Assembly (NCBI GenBank): GCA_009733575.1
Contig: ML769673.1
Span: forward strand, 22,385 to 86,384
Direction: 5' to 3'
DNA: 64,000 nucleotides
Origin: Gymnopus androsaceus JB14
Taxonomy: Eukaryota; Basidiomycota; Agaricomycetes; Agaricales; Omphalotaceae
Below are positions 22,111-34,240 of this stretch, piece by piece (the stretch's first letter is position 1; the number at the start of each line of letters is the position of its first letter). Made by a program: the position numbers and the translations under genes. Under the pieces are notes generated by a model that was not told the DNA's origin, ran no database searches, and saw only the letters and a list, made by a program, of their open reading frames with translations.

Positions 22111-23224
22111 ACACCACTACCTTGGACCGCGAATACGTGGACCAGGACGATACCAAACCATCATTCAAGCTCCATAACACAGCAGCACCAGATCAATAAA
22201 GACAGCGAAACCGAGTCCGAGTCATCCAGCACTTTAACGTCGTCCGATACGTTCTGGGACGATTTGAGGGCCGAATCACAACCTCAGGTAACCCCACCTA
22301 CATCCTTCATTTTCGATCAACGTCCTACGCGTAGAGACCAATTTAGCGTCAGACCTCTCAATTTTTGACCCAGACGGATACCTTGTCCCATTCCGCCCAA
22401 TCCTTTACGATTTTGAGGCCGGCCATCGTATGCTTCACCCGACATTTTCTAGATCCAATCTGTCAAGACTATGTAAGCTTTCAATCCTCAGACCGAGTCA
22501 CTAAAACAAAAGTATTCTCAGGTACTTCATAGCCCCAAAACGAACGAATCCATGGTTGATTTGTGGTTATCGGTAACAGAGGATGGAGGATGATCAAGAG
22601 CTGTCGACGTTAGTCCATTCCTTCGGTTGCTACCAAAATCTGACGATCCGTTTACAGGCATATTCAACCCGTTTACATGTCACCTTATCCTTTCTTGTTT
22701 GTAGCTCAGTGGAAGATGGTCCTTTTGCGAAACATCTAGTGTGCGATCGTTCCTGGAAAACCGATATTCATGATGTCGATGTGCTTTGGACCAAAGTACA
22801 TTCACATCATGAATATCTGTTTTTCAGGCATATCTTAGGATTTTCGCTTTGATACGTGCAGGACGTTCGCGCACTTCATGCTCAGCACACAGTGCTGACA
22901 CCGGACATATCCGTCACCATTCCTCTTTTTGTCGAAGTCCCTTTGCAGCCTTATTGTCTCCCAAACTTCGCTACAGTACTATTTGGTACTACTGGGCCTT
23001 GCGCTCGATGATCGCACCACGCTCTTTCCCCGCCGGACATGCATTGGGATTACTCCTGCATCATCGCTTTTGCCAGCTCGCAGGCAATTCCTTTTTTCGA
23101 CACCGATGTTCGTTTTTGGTACGATAAGTCGCGACGATATGCTCCTTCACTGTTAATGGTCGACCATTGTATCCGATGACGAAGAGTCGCTCCCGAGTTC
23201 TTGCGGTGTTTTCGGAATCATGGA
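22111..23224. other. Degenerate coding-like stretch, unidentified
   Basis: Pieces read like protein: SDTFWDDLRAESQPQ near 22,240-22,285, then, after a possible 47-bp intron, DLSIFDPDGYLVPFRPILYD near 22,355-22,410. The frames do not join at the splice and stops interrupt them. I cannot assign a family; it may be a decayed gene. Confidence 0.3.
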
Positions 23225-23790
23225 TTCGGGCAATAACTGATGTACATGCTGAACATATGCATGCTCAGGAATATCTATCTAATGCCCTCCCTTCCGAACC
23301 TTCCGGGCTGAGGCCTGAGCTTCGCAGTAGCCTTTGATTCATTCAAGCTTCAGTTCATCCAATTGTTCTCCGAGGTACGGTTCGCAAGTTTCGACAAGAA
23401 CGATGCTCCGCAGTGCCTCGAGGCCACAATTTCTATTTCCAGCAGGCGCTCAGGCAGATCGAGTGTCTCGACTGCTGGATTTTACCAAGCTTACAAGCTT
23501 GAACTAGGGCACGACGGAGCCGGAACAGGTCGGAGCATTTTTCATGATATCCCTATGTGTCTATGCGTCTCCGCTTCATTATCTGCTTCTTTACTCGGAA
23601 TCGGTTACTGTAGTTGCTCAAAGTGATGGAAATCTGATCTGACGATCAGCTAGTCGAAGAGCTGGATATCGGAGTATTGAGGTATGTACAATGTCATGCT
23701 CGCATTATCTTTTCTTAAAATAGTACTGAAATATTGACATCGGATTGCAGCGACAGTGAAAAGCCTGGGATGACAATCGCGTAAGCTCAT
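23225..23790. repeat. Dispersed repeat family B, copy 2
   Basis: Shares catgctcaggaatatctatc, the cttccgaaccttccgggc block, cttcaagcttcagttc, tttcgacaagaacgatgct and tgcctcgaggccac followed by tttccagcagg with the copy near 33,565, and more weakly with the one near 900. Non-coding. Confidence 0.5.
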
Positions 23791-24001
23791 CTTTTCACAG
23801 GTTTTCCAGTGTCTTACGTCGTTGTCGTTGAATACCGATTGTTATCTTTTCAATCTCATCGTTCCAATCCTCGGACCCGCTATCTGTCAGCTGTACGTAG
23901 CGCTAGTAATTTAGAGTTTGGTTGGTTTGGTCTTGGTTTGGTCTGTGGGTTCACAAGCGCTGAATCAATGAGCTGCGGTACGATTCTTACATTCAACCAC
24001 C

Positions 24002-27000
24002 ATGAGCGGACCATCCAGAGCTGATCGTCTCAACAGCTTTTTCAACGCCGTCGTTCACAAGAACAGAGATGTTGGCAGTCAGTCCGCTATGTTTATCGAG
24101 GCCATTTGCGCTCAGAAAGACGCCGCCAAGTGCATTGGGGACATCGTCAACAAAGACAAGCTCGTCATTCTCCGCAACGCAGTTTGCTCGGATGCATCGG
24201 CCACCTATCTTAACACTTCCGTTCAGCCGTTTCTCTCGTTCATGCAGCATCCGACCCTCAAAGACTTGAGCGGCGGACTTTATCTTAGGAAGGTCATGGA
24301 GTCGTTAGCTGAGGGTCGTCTGCTTCTATCGCCCTTCACGGAAGCATTCGAAAACAAAGAGCTTAGTCCAGCAGCAGAAGAAATGTACGCATGGTTCGTT
24401 CTGCAGCTCCTGTTGCTACCTGGAGGTGTCGATGATCATGGTGCTTTTGTCAAAGAGCGACATGGCTTGCTGCAGCTGCTCTTGGCTTCCTCGAATCCCA
24501 CGGCCCAGATCCACGCGGCCCACATACAATCCCTTCTTTCCACGTCTACACCCGCTAGTAGCAGTGTCAATGCCTCCTCCTATCAGCCAGGTGGTCGGCA
24601 CGATAACGACAAGGAGAACTTCAGGGACATTTCTATATTACCAACTGCGAACGAAATCCAATACCAGGGCCAGACATTTTACCGCCGGAGCGCTGAAATC
24701 GACGACGCATCTCCTGATGAGCGCGAGGCTACATACCTCGACAACCAGTTCCGGCTCTACCGGGAGGATATGATGTATGAGCTGAAGGAAGAGATGGCAA
24801 AGATCGCGACCTCCCTAAAAACCCAGACGAAGAAGCCCAATCGACGTGTCATGGTCATCGACGGTGTCACTCTGACCGGTGTTTATTATGGCGATGAGAA
24901 GCGCAGAACAGTCGTCGGTTTGACCTTCAAGTGCGCTAAAGACTTTCCCCAGCTCTCGGGCCTAGATACGCCCCAGAAGAGGGTCCAGTTTTGGAAGAGT
25001 GAGAAGAAGATGCTCCGTCATCAGACACTCTTCTGCATCATCGTTCAAGGCCAAATCATTTCGTTTGGTACCGTTCATCGTGACGAGGTGCTGTTGTCCC
25101 AGTCCCCTCCCGTCATTGTTCTGCAGGTCTCGAACACGGGTATGTTGCAAAGTACCCTTCAACATCTCAAGCATGCGACGAATGTTCAACTTGCCCAGAT
25201 CGACACTGGTATCTTCGCCTACGAGCCAGTCTTACGGACGCTCCAATCTATGCGGCTACTTCCGCTTTGTGATGAGCTTCTTATGTGGGATGCCAGTGTA
25301 TCCGCTGTAGCCCCAACGCTGCAACTTCCCTCGTCTTTGCAGGAAGTTGTTTCTGCCATCCGATACCACCCCATGACCAACATTGCGCCCTTCGTTGACG
25401 CTCAACAAGCCATCCGGCTGGATCCTGCCCAAGCCTCGTCCCTCATCGCTGGCCTCACGCAAACTGTTAGCCTTATTCAAGGCCCTCCAGGTAACTACAC
25501 GTGCCTGTTTCGATTCAACATCCCTCTCATGCTTTTGTTTAGGGACAGGAAAGTCTTTCATCGGGGCTTTACTTGCCAAGTTCATCTACAAGCATACCTC
25601 AGACAAGATTCTTGTCGTCTGCTTCACGAACCATGCTCTTGATCAGTTTCTCGAAGACTTGATAAAGATCGGCATTCCAGACGCAGACATAGTTCGCCTT
25701 GGTGGCAAGTCAACTTCCGCAACAGAACACCTGAGCTTGCGCAACCAAGGACGGGTTTCATTCCTCTCACCTATTGATCGCACGAGGCTGGATTCTCTTC
25801 GGGCCGACGAGCAAATGCTTTGTCAAAGTCTGGAAACTTCCTTCCAAAGCTACCAGAACAGCACCGTCACGTTGGAGCAGATCCTGGCGCATATCGAGTT
25901 TGAAGATTATGAGTTTTTCCAGGCCTTTACTGTTCCTCAGTCGCAGGACGAAATGCAGTTGGTTGGAAAGAAAGGGAAAAACGTCAGTGAGACGTATCTT
26001 TTGCAGCAGTGGAAAGATGGAAAGGATGCTGGAGTCTTCAAATCTCATGCTGTCGTCAGCAACTTCCCAGCTGTCTGGTCCATGAAGCGGAATGCACGCG
26101 AAGCAAAATACGACAGTTGGAAAGACGAACTTCTCCAGTACACGATCGACGATGTCGTGAGCAGAGTCACGGAGTATGACGCTGCTGTGGCCGAGCGTCA
26201 GTGCATCTTCGGGAAGTCAGATACCGAGATTATGGGGAGTAAAAGGATTATTGGTTGCACCACCACTGGTGCTGCAAAGTATAAGGAGCAGATACAAGGC
26301 TCGCAGCCTGAGGTGCTGCTGGTGGAGGAAGCTGGCGAGATCTTGGAGAGTCATGTAGTTACGGCTTTGGGTGCTGACGCGAAGCAATTAATCCTCATTG
26401 GAGATCACAAGTAAATACCCCTTTCTTCATTGCTGATTCATTTCTAACACTGGTTTAGACAGCTTCGTCCCAAGGTCAATCATTATGCCCTGACGGTCGA
26501 GAAGGGTGATGGGTATGACCTTAACAGGTCCCTGTTTGAACGTCTTGTACACCGCAACTTTCCTCATCAAACTCTCGTCGCCCAGCACCGAATGCGTCCA
26601 GAAATTGCAGATATGATTCGGCACCTTAAAACATACGACATTCTGAACGATGCCCCACGCACGGCTAATCGCCCTGACCTTCGCGGTGTGAGAGGCAATA
26701 TCATTTTCATTGACCACACGTCCCCAGAGGACGATGATAAACAGCTCGCTGACCGTCGCGATATGGGGTCCAGTACATCGAAGCAGAATTCCTTCGAAGT
26801 CCAAGATGGCCTTCAGGATTGTTCGATACATCATCCAACAAGGCTACAAGATGGAAGATATCGTTGTGCTTACTCCATACCTTGGTCAACTCCAGAAACT
26901 TCGGAAGGTTTTCGAGTCTGAGGCTGAGCCTCTTCTGAATGATTTGGACCTCTCAGAGCTCCGACGCGCAGGCGTTCTTGGTCCTACTTCACCTTCCGGT

Positions 27001-30000
27001 AGACCGAAATTAAGAATGGCTACTATCGGTAGGTTTGAATATTTAAAGCTTTCGATACGTTCTAAGCATTTCGCTAGATAATTACCAAGGAGAAGAAAGT
27101 GATATCGTCGTCGTGAGCTTGTGTCGCAGCAACAGCAACAACGACATTGGCTTCATGTACTCTGCCGAGCGCTTGAATGTGTTGCTTTCCAGAGCTCGAA
27201 ACTCGCTCGTCATGATTGGGAACTCTCACACGTTCACGCATTCTAAAAAGGGAAGAGAAGTCTGGTCTCCACTCCTGGATCATATCCGCGAGAAGGGATA
27301 CCTTCATGATGGCTTCCCCACTCAATGCGCTCAGCATTCCACCTCCCAATTTCTTTTGAAAGCCCCTGACGACTTCGACGCCCATTGTCCTGATGGCGGT
27401 TGTGATCTTCCTTGGTAAGTCTAGTGTCTATGTCTCCGAATACTTTGTTAATATTGTCCTAGTGGGAAGCTTTTATCATGCGGAAAACACCAATGTCCTT
27501 CGAAATGTCACCTGGAACGCACTGCTCATGCAGATCAACCCTGCCATCATGTCGTTGAAGAGTTCTGCCCAGCGAATCATTCCACCAAACGCAAATGTTC
27601 AGAGCCTGTCAACGATTGTAGGGCGTGTCTGCGCCAGGCTCGTGAGGAGGAGAAGAGATTGCAGCGGGAAATGGAAGCAGAGAAGAAGCGGGAAGTTCAG
27701 AAAGAGGCTCATGACCGCCGCATGCAGGCATTGGCTGACAAGATTGCCGAAGCCCAGCAGGAGAGGCAGGATGATGAGCTTGAAAAACAGCGAGCCACTG
27801 CCCTTCGGAACCGAGAGGAGGAGCTAAAGAATGCTCGTGAAATGGCGCAGAACAGCAAGAAGGAAACGAAGAGTTTCCTGGCGTCTCTTTTTACTGGTTC
27901 TTACACTTCATCTTCTTCCCAACCATCCTCCCAACCACCTGCACAACCTTCACCGTCAGCTACCTCCCAGTCGAACCCGACTGCAAATACTGCTGCCACA
28001 CCACAGAACCTCGCGCCGCCTCCACGGCCGGCTACTCCCCCTGGAAACTCAGCCACTGCGAATCGGTCTGGCCCAGAAGCTGAATGGCAGAGGCAAAAAG
28101 ACGTAGAAGGCGCGAACTCTCCGCCAATAGATGCTATTATGGAGCTCATCGGTCTGAACGATGTCAAACTTCAGATTCTTCGCATCAAGGATAAGGTGGA
28201 GGTCAGCGAGAGTCAGGGAACGTCTCTCACAGACGAACGATTCAATATTGTACTTTTGGGGAATCCGGGAACGGTATGTCATCGCGAAATCTTGATGCGG
28301 TTGGTGCTGACTAGTATTTCCAGGGAAAGACGACTGTGGCTCGTCAATACGCCAAGTTCCTGACATCCAAGAAAATCGTGTCAGGCTATGCCTTCATCGA
28401 AATAACTGGGTCTTTATTGGCCCACCAAGGGGTCGCCGGAGCTGAGAAGGTTGTCAATCAGGCGCTGAATGCGGGAGGAGGTGCTATCTTCATCGACGAG
28501 GCGTACCAGCTTGTTGGTTCCGGTAGGGACTCGGGCGGAAGTCAAGTTCTTGATTACCTGCTTGCGGAGATGGAGAACCGTGTAGGCAAGATAGTGTTCA
28601 TCCTCGCTGGATACCGGAAGCAGATGGAAAAGTTCTTTGAGCATAATCCTGGTCTCCGCAGCCGTGTTCCATATACCCTGCAGTTTGCAGATTACACCGA
28701 CTCAGAGCTTCAGCAGATGCTTACAAGTCTCATTCGGAAGAAATACCAGAACAAGATGAAAGTTGAAGACGGAATCGAGGGATTGTATGCACGAGTTGCG
28801 ATTCGCAGGCTGGGGAGAGGGAGAGGACGGGAAGGATTCGGAAATGCGCGAGACTTGCAGAATATGTTTGCCAAGATATCAGAACGACAGGCTGCGCGCA
28901 TCAAGCGTGAACAACGATCGGGCTGGCTTGGTGTCGACGCATTCCTGCTCTCGAAGGAAGATCTCGTTGGTCCTGATCCAGGACAGGCCATCCAGAAGAG
29001 CTCGGCCTGGACTGAGCTCCACTCTCTCATCGGACTCCAATCGGTGAAAGACTCTGTTCAGAATCTATTCGACTTGGTCCTTGCCAATTACCATCGAGAA
29101 CTTCAGGAGAAGGAGCCACTTATGGTCACTTTGAATAGAGTGTTTCTCGGCTCACCTGGAACCGGGAAGACCACCGTTGGCAAGCTCTATGGCCAGATTT
29201 TGGCGGACATTGGCATGTTGAGCAACGGAGAAGGTTTGTGGCCACTTGATTGATCAATTAGGAGGCCCAAGTTTTCAATATTTTTGTAGTTGTCATCAAA
29301 AATCCGTCCGATTTCACTGGTGCGTATATTGGGCACTCTGAAAAGCAGACGAAAGCCATACTCGACAGTAGCGTTGGTAAGGTTCTCATTATTGATGAGG
29401 TTCGTGGATTACTCTGCTTCCGGCTCTGATTATTGGCTGAACTCTCGCGTTAGGCCTACATGCTCTATGGAGGTGGTAAGGGCTCAAGCCATGGTGGATC
29501 CAACAACTTTCAGACAGCTGTCATCGATACCATTGTCGCTGAAGTTCAAAATGTTCCAGGGGATGATCGTTGTGTCTTATTGCTGGGATATGAGAAAGAG
29601 ATGAAAGAGATGTTCCAGGTAAGCTCTGACTCAAATCTCTACTAAGAATTACACTAAAGCTCATAACTAGAACGTCAACCCTGGCAAGTTGTTCCGCTAG
29701 AAGAATGATATCATATTGTCTCTAAATACTGTACCACAGGACTCAGTCGGCGCTTCGCCATTGAAGATGCGTTCCGTTTCGAAGATTTCACGGATAGCGA
29801 GCTTGGTCGTATACTCGACCTCAAGCTTGTGAAACAGGATCTGGAGGCGTCGGACCACGCAAAGAGAGTTGCGCTTGAGCTGCTCGCTCGAGAACGTACA
29901 CGTCCGAATTTTGGCAACGGTGGTGCTGTAGAAAACCTCCTCTCTCAGGCCAAGAATCGCTACATGGCACGTATCCGAGGAACGATACCTCCCACCACCA

Positions 30001-31771
30001 TCGTTTTCGCGCCTGAAGATTTTGATCCAGACTTTGAACGGCATCTTCATGCTGCGCAGAGACTGAAGGATCTTTTCAAGGATGTGGTGGGATGTGAAGA
30101 GGTTATACGGAAGTTGGAAGAGTATCAGATTATCTGCCGAAATATGAAAGAGAGAAATGAGGACCCGTCGACCGTCATCCCTACTAATTTCCTGTTTAAA
30201 GGGCCTCCAGGTACTGTAACGATTTGGCTTACACTTGTAGGATTTTTGGCTAATCTTTTTCTTAAGGAACCGGCAAGACCACCGTTGCTCGAAAGATTGG
30301 GCATATCTATTATGACATGGGCTTTTTGGCCAAACCGGAAGTTCACGAATGTTCTGCTACGGATCTCGTTGGCCAATACGTCGGCCAAACTGGACCCAAG
30401 ACCACTGCTCTTTTCGAGAAGGCGCTTGGTCAGGTGCTATTCATAGACGAGGCCTATCGTCTTGGGGAAGGGCGGTTTGCTCAAGAAGCGGTGGATGAGA
30501 TGGTCGGCCTTTTGACTCAGGAGCGATTCAAGGGCAAAATCGTCGTCATTCTTGCAGGGTACGACCAGGATATCAATCGGCTTCTTACCGTCAATTCCGG
30601 TTTGGCCAGTCGATTCCCTGAGGTTGTTCCTTTCAGTCATTTCTCACCTCCGACATGTCTCGAGATACTGCGGCGGAAACTTGAGCAGGGCAAGGTCACA
30701 TTATCTGCTCTTTTGAATCCAACCGGTGCCGAGTATCGCTGTCTGCTTGAGGTGCAGGAAGAGCTGGTTACTCTGTCGTCGTGGGGCAATGCTCGGGATA
30801 TGGAGACGCTTGCAAAACAGATGATTGGGAAGGCTTTGAAGGGCGCGGTTTCACCAGATGTGCCTTTGTCGATATCCACCCGAGATGCTTTGGATATCAT
30901 GTTGGAAATGTTGAACAAGAATCGCGAGCGGTCGAATCTCCCTCCTGTGCCTAGGTCACGTTTTGAAACAGGTCTTCCTGACGCTTCTGCATCTTCTACC
31001 TCTTCACCTCCTCCACCGCCACCCTCTCAAGGAGCTTCCGGTACCCAGCAGGCTCCGCCTACCCAACCTCCGCCCACCCAACCTCCTCCTGCCAACCCAC
31101 CGCCTCCCAAATCTCCATCGTCTCCACGCCAGTCTTCACCTAGAATGCCAACGTCTTCGCCGCCCCAGCCACCATCTTTGTCGCCGAATCAAGCCAATGC
31201 CAGGCGCAGTCGAACCAGGCGTAACCAGAACAATGGTCCAGGTTCTTCATCAGGCACTCGTCAGCAGCCTTCGCCAACCCCGCCTCAAAGTCCTAATGCC
31301 TCGAACAGTGAACGAGATCCCGGTGTCACCGATGATATCTGGAATCGTCTTCAACAAGATCGTCGGAAAGAGGCGGATTTAGCTCGACAAAAGGAACTAG
31401 ATATTCGGCGAGCAGAGCAGCGACAGAGGAATGCCATTCAGGAACAAGAACGAAAGGCGCGTGAGTTGAACGATGCTCGTCAAGCCATGGAACGTGCACG
31501 CAATGCAGCTGAACGCGAGGCAGCCATAAAGAAGAGGGATGAGGCTGAAAAGAAAGAGAAAGAGGCGCAGGAAGCTCAGAGACGTGCTATTGAGGCTTTA
31601 AGGCTGAAACGTGAAGCCGAAAAACAACGAAAGGAGAGGGAGAAGCAAGTCCAGATCAAGTTGCGCCAAATTGGGAGATGTCCCCAGGGCTACGAGTGGG
31701 TGAAGAATCAGTCAGGTTATCGGTGTCGAGGAGGCTCTCATTTTGTGAGTAATGGCCAGATTCACATTTAG
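24002..31771 (+). CDS. SF1 helicase / NF-X1 finger / triple CbxX-type AAA protein (frame broken once)
   Basis: Eleven exons (24002-25490, 25543-26410, 26459-27028, 27078-27414, 27463-28273, 28324-29233, 29290-29399, 29454-29618, 29671-29683, 29740-30210, 30267-31771); 7,249 coding bases, so 2,415 residues if one extra base is ignored. Order: SF1 helicase of the UPF1/ZNFX1 type (GPPGTGKS ~495, VEEAGE ~756, QHRMRPE ~827, NVLLSRAR ~1008); Cys/His NF-X1-type finger (CGKLLSCGKHQCPSKCH ~1090); coiled coil; Pro/Ser linker; three AAA domains (GNPGTGKTT/FIDEAY ~1358, GSPGTGKTT/IIDEAY ~1635, GPPGTGKTT/FIDEAY ~1915); Pro-rich and coiled-coil tail ending in a two-Cys segment. Probably nucleic-acid remodelling; exact role unknown. 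Near 26,800 the frame slips by +1 within exon 3, so the protein would stop early if the base is real. Exon 9 is only 13 bp and is followed by a GC-AG intron. Confidence 0.85.
29684..29739 (+). other. GC-AG intron of the helicase/AAA gene
   Basis: The frame joins NVNPG to LSRRF only if the donor is gcaagt at 29684 and the acceptor cacag ends at 29739 (56 bp). No GT donor gives an open frame. The gcaagt context is the usual one for rare GC-AG introns. Confidence 0.7.
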
Positions 31772-31796
31772 ATGTTGGAGATGAGAATATATTAGT

Positions 31797-31850
31797 ACTC
31801 TACATATGTATCCTGTAACATATACTCTACATATGTATCCTGTAACATAT
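31797..31850. repeat. Tandem repeat, two identical 27-bp units
   Basis: The unit starts actctacatatgtatcctg and occurs at 31797-31823 and 31824-31850 with no difference. It lies just after the helicase/AAA stop codon, in its likely 3'UTR. Confidence 0.85.
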
Positions 31851-32484
31851 AGTCGATGATGTGAAAACGTAGTGTTTCCAACGGAGCTAGCCTAGGAGAG
31901 CTAGGCATGGCATGACGGTTCAGTAACTGGAAGCGCAGTGTTTTTTTTCAACGTTACAAGTTTGATTCCTGAACATGGGAGGCCTACGTATCCAAGACTT
32001 TCTTCCTCAGGTCTTTTGAAATCCAGAGCATATCGTCAAGTTGAGAGGCTTTAAGCAAACGGTCGTGTAGCATACGCCACGTCCTCAAGCCGTCCCAGCC
32101 ATCTAAAATATACCGACACCAAAGCCTGCCCTCACTCCTTGAGCTCAAAGCATGATGGGCTCGTCAAAAAATGAGACAATTGTTCTACATCCAAATCAAT
32201 GAAGCAACCGATAAAGTTCTGCTCGAAGCCAAACCTTCGATGGAAGCTTCGAAGCAAAGCAATCCAATTAGAAAGAGATAGAGAACTATGCAATACGAAG
32301 CAGGACCATAAGGGAAAAAGAGACCAGGGAGATGCAGGCCTCGGTCGGTTTCTCTTGGACTGAATACGTAGCTCTAGCGAATCTCTTGCACTGAACCCAA
32401 GACTCTGAACGGTTCATTGTTAAATATTGTCAATGAGATGTTTAGAGGATCTGATGGATTCAGAGAAAGAACGAAAAAAGCTAC
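31851..32484. other. Intergenic stretch
   Basis: No ORF, repeat or RNA gene that I can support. Confidence 0.35.
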
Positions 32485-33480
32485 CTAGTTGATAGATGAA
32501 CACCAACCTCGACCGTCAGAACCGGCGACCACTCTCTACCATTTGCGTCCCCATCCGCATCATAAAGGATCCTTGGGCGTTGAAGATTCTGAACATTCGC
32601 ACCAGCGTGATTATTCGTTCCTAACGATCAAAGGATTCGTGAAGGAGAAGTTCTCGGAGAACTGTAAGGGTAACTCTGTGGTAGCCCAATTTTGAGAAAG
32701 CTTTCCGAATTCGGAGTGAAGATTTACTACATGGTCGGGCTAAGAAGACGGCTTTCAGGAAGAACAAAAAAAGGATACGGACGCAAGGACAGTATGATCA
32801 CGTTCTTGGGGCTTTGCTCCGCGAGAGGCAGGTATCATCGCATCGATTGCATTGGGGTAAAGATGACAGGTATGCCACCCAGCCTGGCTCCCATGTGTTA
32901 GAAAACCCAATTGAGATCGGGCACCAGAGCTGGAAAATACGTAGTGCCATTTAAGATCGATATAATGATAATCGAGTTCAAACCTATTCTATTCACATTG
33001 CTAGTTGTCTGCTGAACACTATACCCTATACGTCATTCAGCGCGTAGAAAATGTGTCTTTATCGTAACCATATCACTTTGAAGCGATCGCAGAAGGAAGA
33101 CTCGAAGCATCTGCGCGTAAGTCGAGTGGATTCCAACTTCTCTTTTTTCGAAGATACGCAATTCGATAGTAGGGTATGCCGTACGGTCAGGTTTCTTCAA
33201 TATTTCTCCATTATTCGGTCTACTTTAGATGAAGAATTTCGTTCAAAAACAGATGATCGTTGATGAGAGTCTGAGGAAGGAAGGAGGCGCCTTCCAGAGC
33301 GCTTATACAACTTGAGCTCAGAGCGCTTGTTCAAGTCCTCTTTACTTTCCTCCATCATCTTCGATGTAATTTACCGCCCATTCTTGCTAGAAGAACAGAA
33401 TGGGCTGAAAGAGATTAAAACGAAAAAGCAGCGAGATTACGGTGGAAAACATCAAGGAAGCTGTCTCAAAAGGTACATGA
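32485..33480. repeat. Dispersed repeat family A, another copy
   Basis: Blocks shared with 7,130-8,330: catcgattgcattggggtaaagatgaca, the ttcaaacctattct block, tatacgtcattc followed by aaatgtgtctttatcgta, and ccatatcactttgaagcgatcgcagaagg with catctgcgcgtaagtcgagtgg. Non-coding, with a different pattern of decay. Confidence 0.55.
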
Positions 33481-33564
33481 ATTCTTATCCCCCCGGCCAG
33501 GCCAGCAATACTTAACTTGGCAATAGTAACCCATTCTTATCATAAACTCAAGTGATAACTGATA

Positions 33565-34240
33565 TAGACATGGATATACATGTTTAACATGCTCAAGAGT
33601 ATCTATGTATTGTTCCTTACCGAACCCTTCGGCCTGTTTGAGCTTTACAGTAGCCTTTCATTCGTTCAACTTCAAACTTCAAGCTCTTTCATTTGTTCAA
33701 TTGTACCCCGAATATGATTCTCAAGTTTCGACAAGAACGATGCTTTCTAGTGCCTTGAGGCCAACAGTTCTATTTCCAGCAGACTGTCAGGTGGACAGAG
33801 TATCTCGACTACTGTATTCTATCTAGCTCAAAGGCTTGAACCATGTAGGGCAGGACGAAAGAAACAGGTTCATACCATATCATATTCATTGACATCATTG
33901 ACATGAACTTGATTAACTGCGGTCCTCGTTAACTGACCGTTAGCTTCCTACAGACTCCGCATCCCATATCCAACTCCGCGCACTTGAAGAGAAGATGTCC
34001 TCTATCGGAGTTTTTGCCCATGCCAGGAATTAATCACCGTGGAGGATTCTCCCTAGATTATCCTCCTATGTTTCTCCGCTTCATTATCTGCTTTCTTGCT
34101 GGAAATCTGTTACTTGCTGATACTGATGGAATTCTGACCTGACGTTCAATGTTTGGCCCAGCAAGACCTTCAATTGGCGAATTGCCGGTAATACCACCTT
34201 TGCACTTGGATGTCGGAGCATTGAGGTATGTGCAATATCC
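33565..34240. repeat. Dispersed repeat family B, copy 3
   Basis: Closest to the copy near 23,225: tttcgacaagaacgatgct, agtgccttgaggccaac, ctatttccagcagactgtcagg and a gctttacagtagcctttcattc block. It overlaps a 192-codon minus-strand frame that I regard as chance. Confidence 0.5.

Noticed and set aside
26795..26815. Programmed +1 frameshifting in the helicase gene
   Set aside because: No slippery sequence or stop codon at the site, and similar one-base shifts occur in clearly decayed genes of the window.
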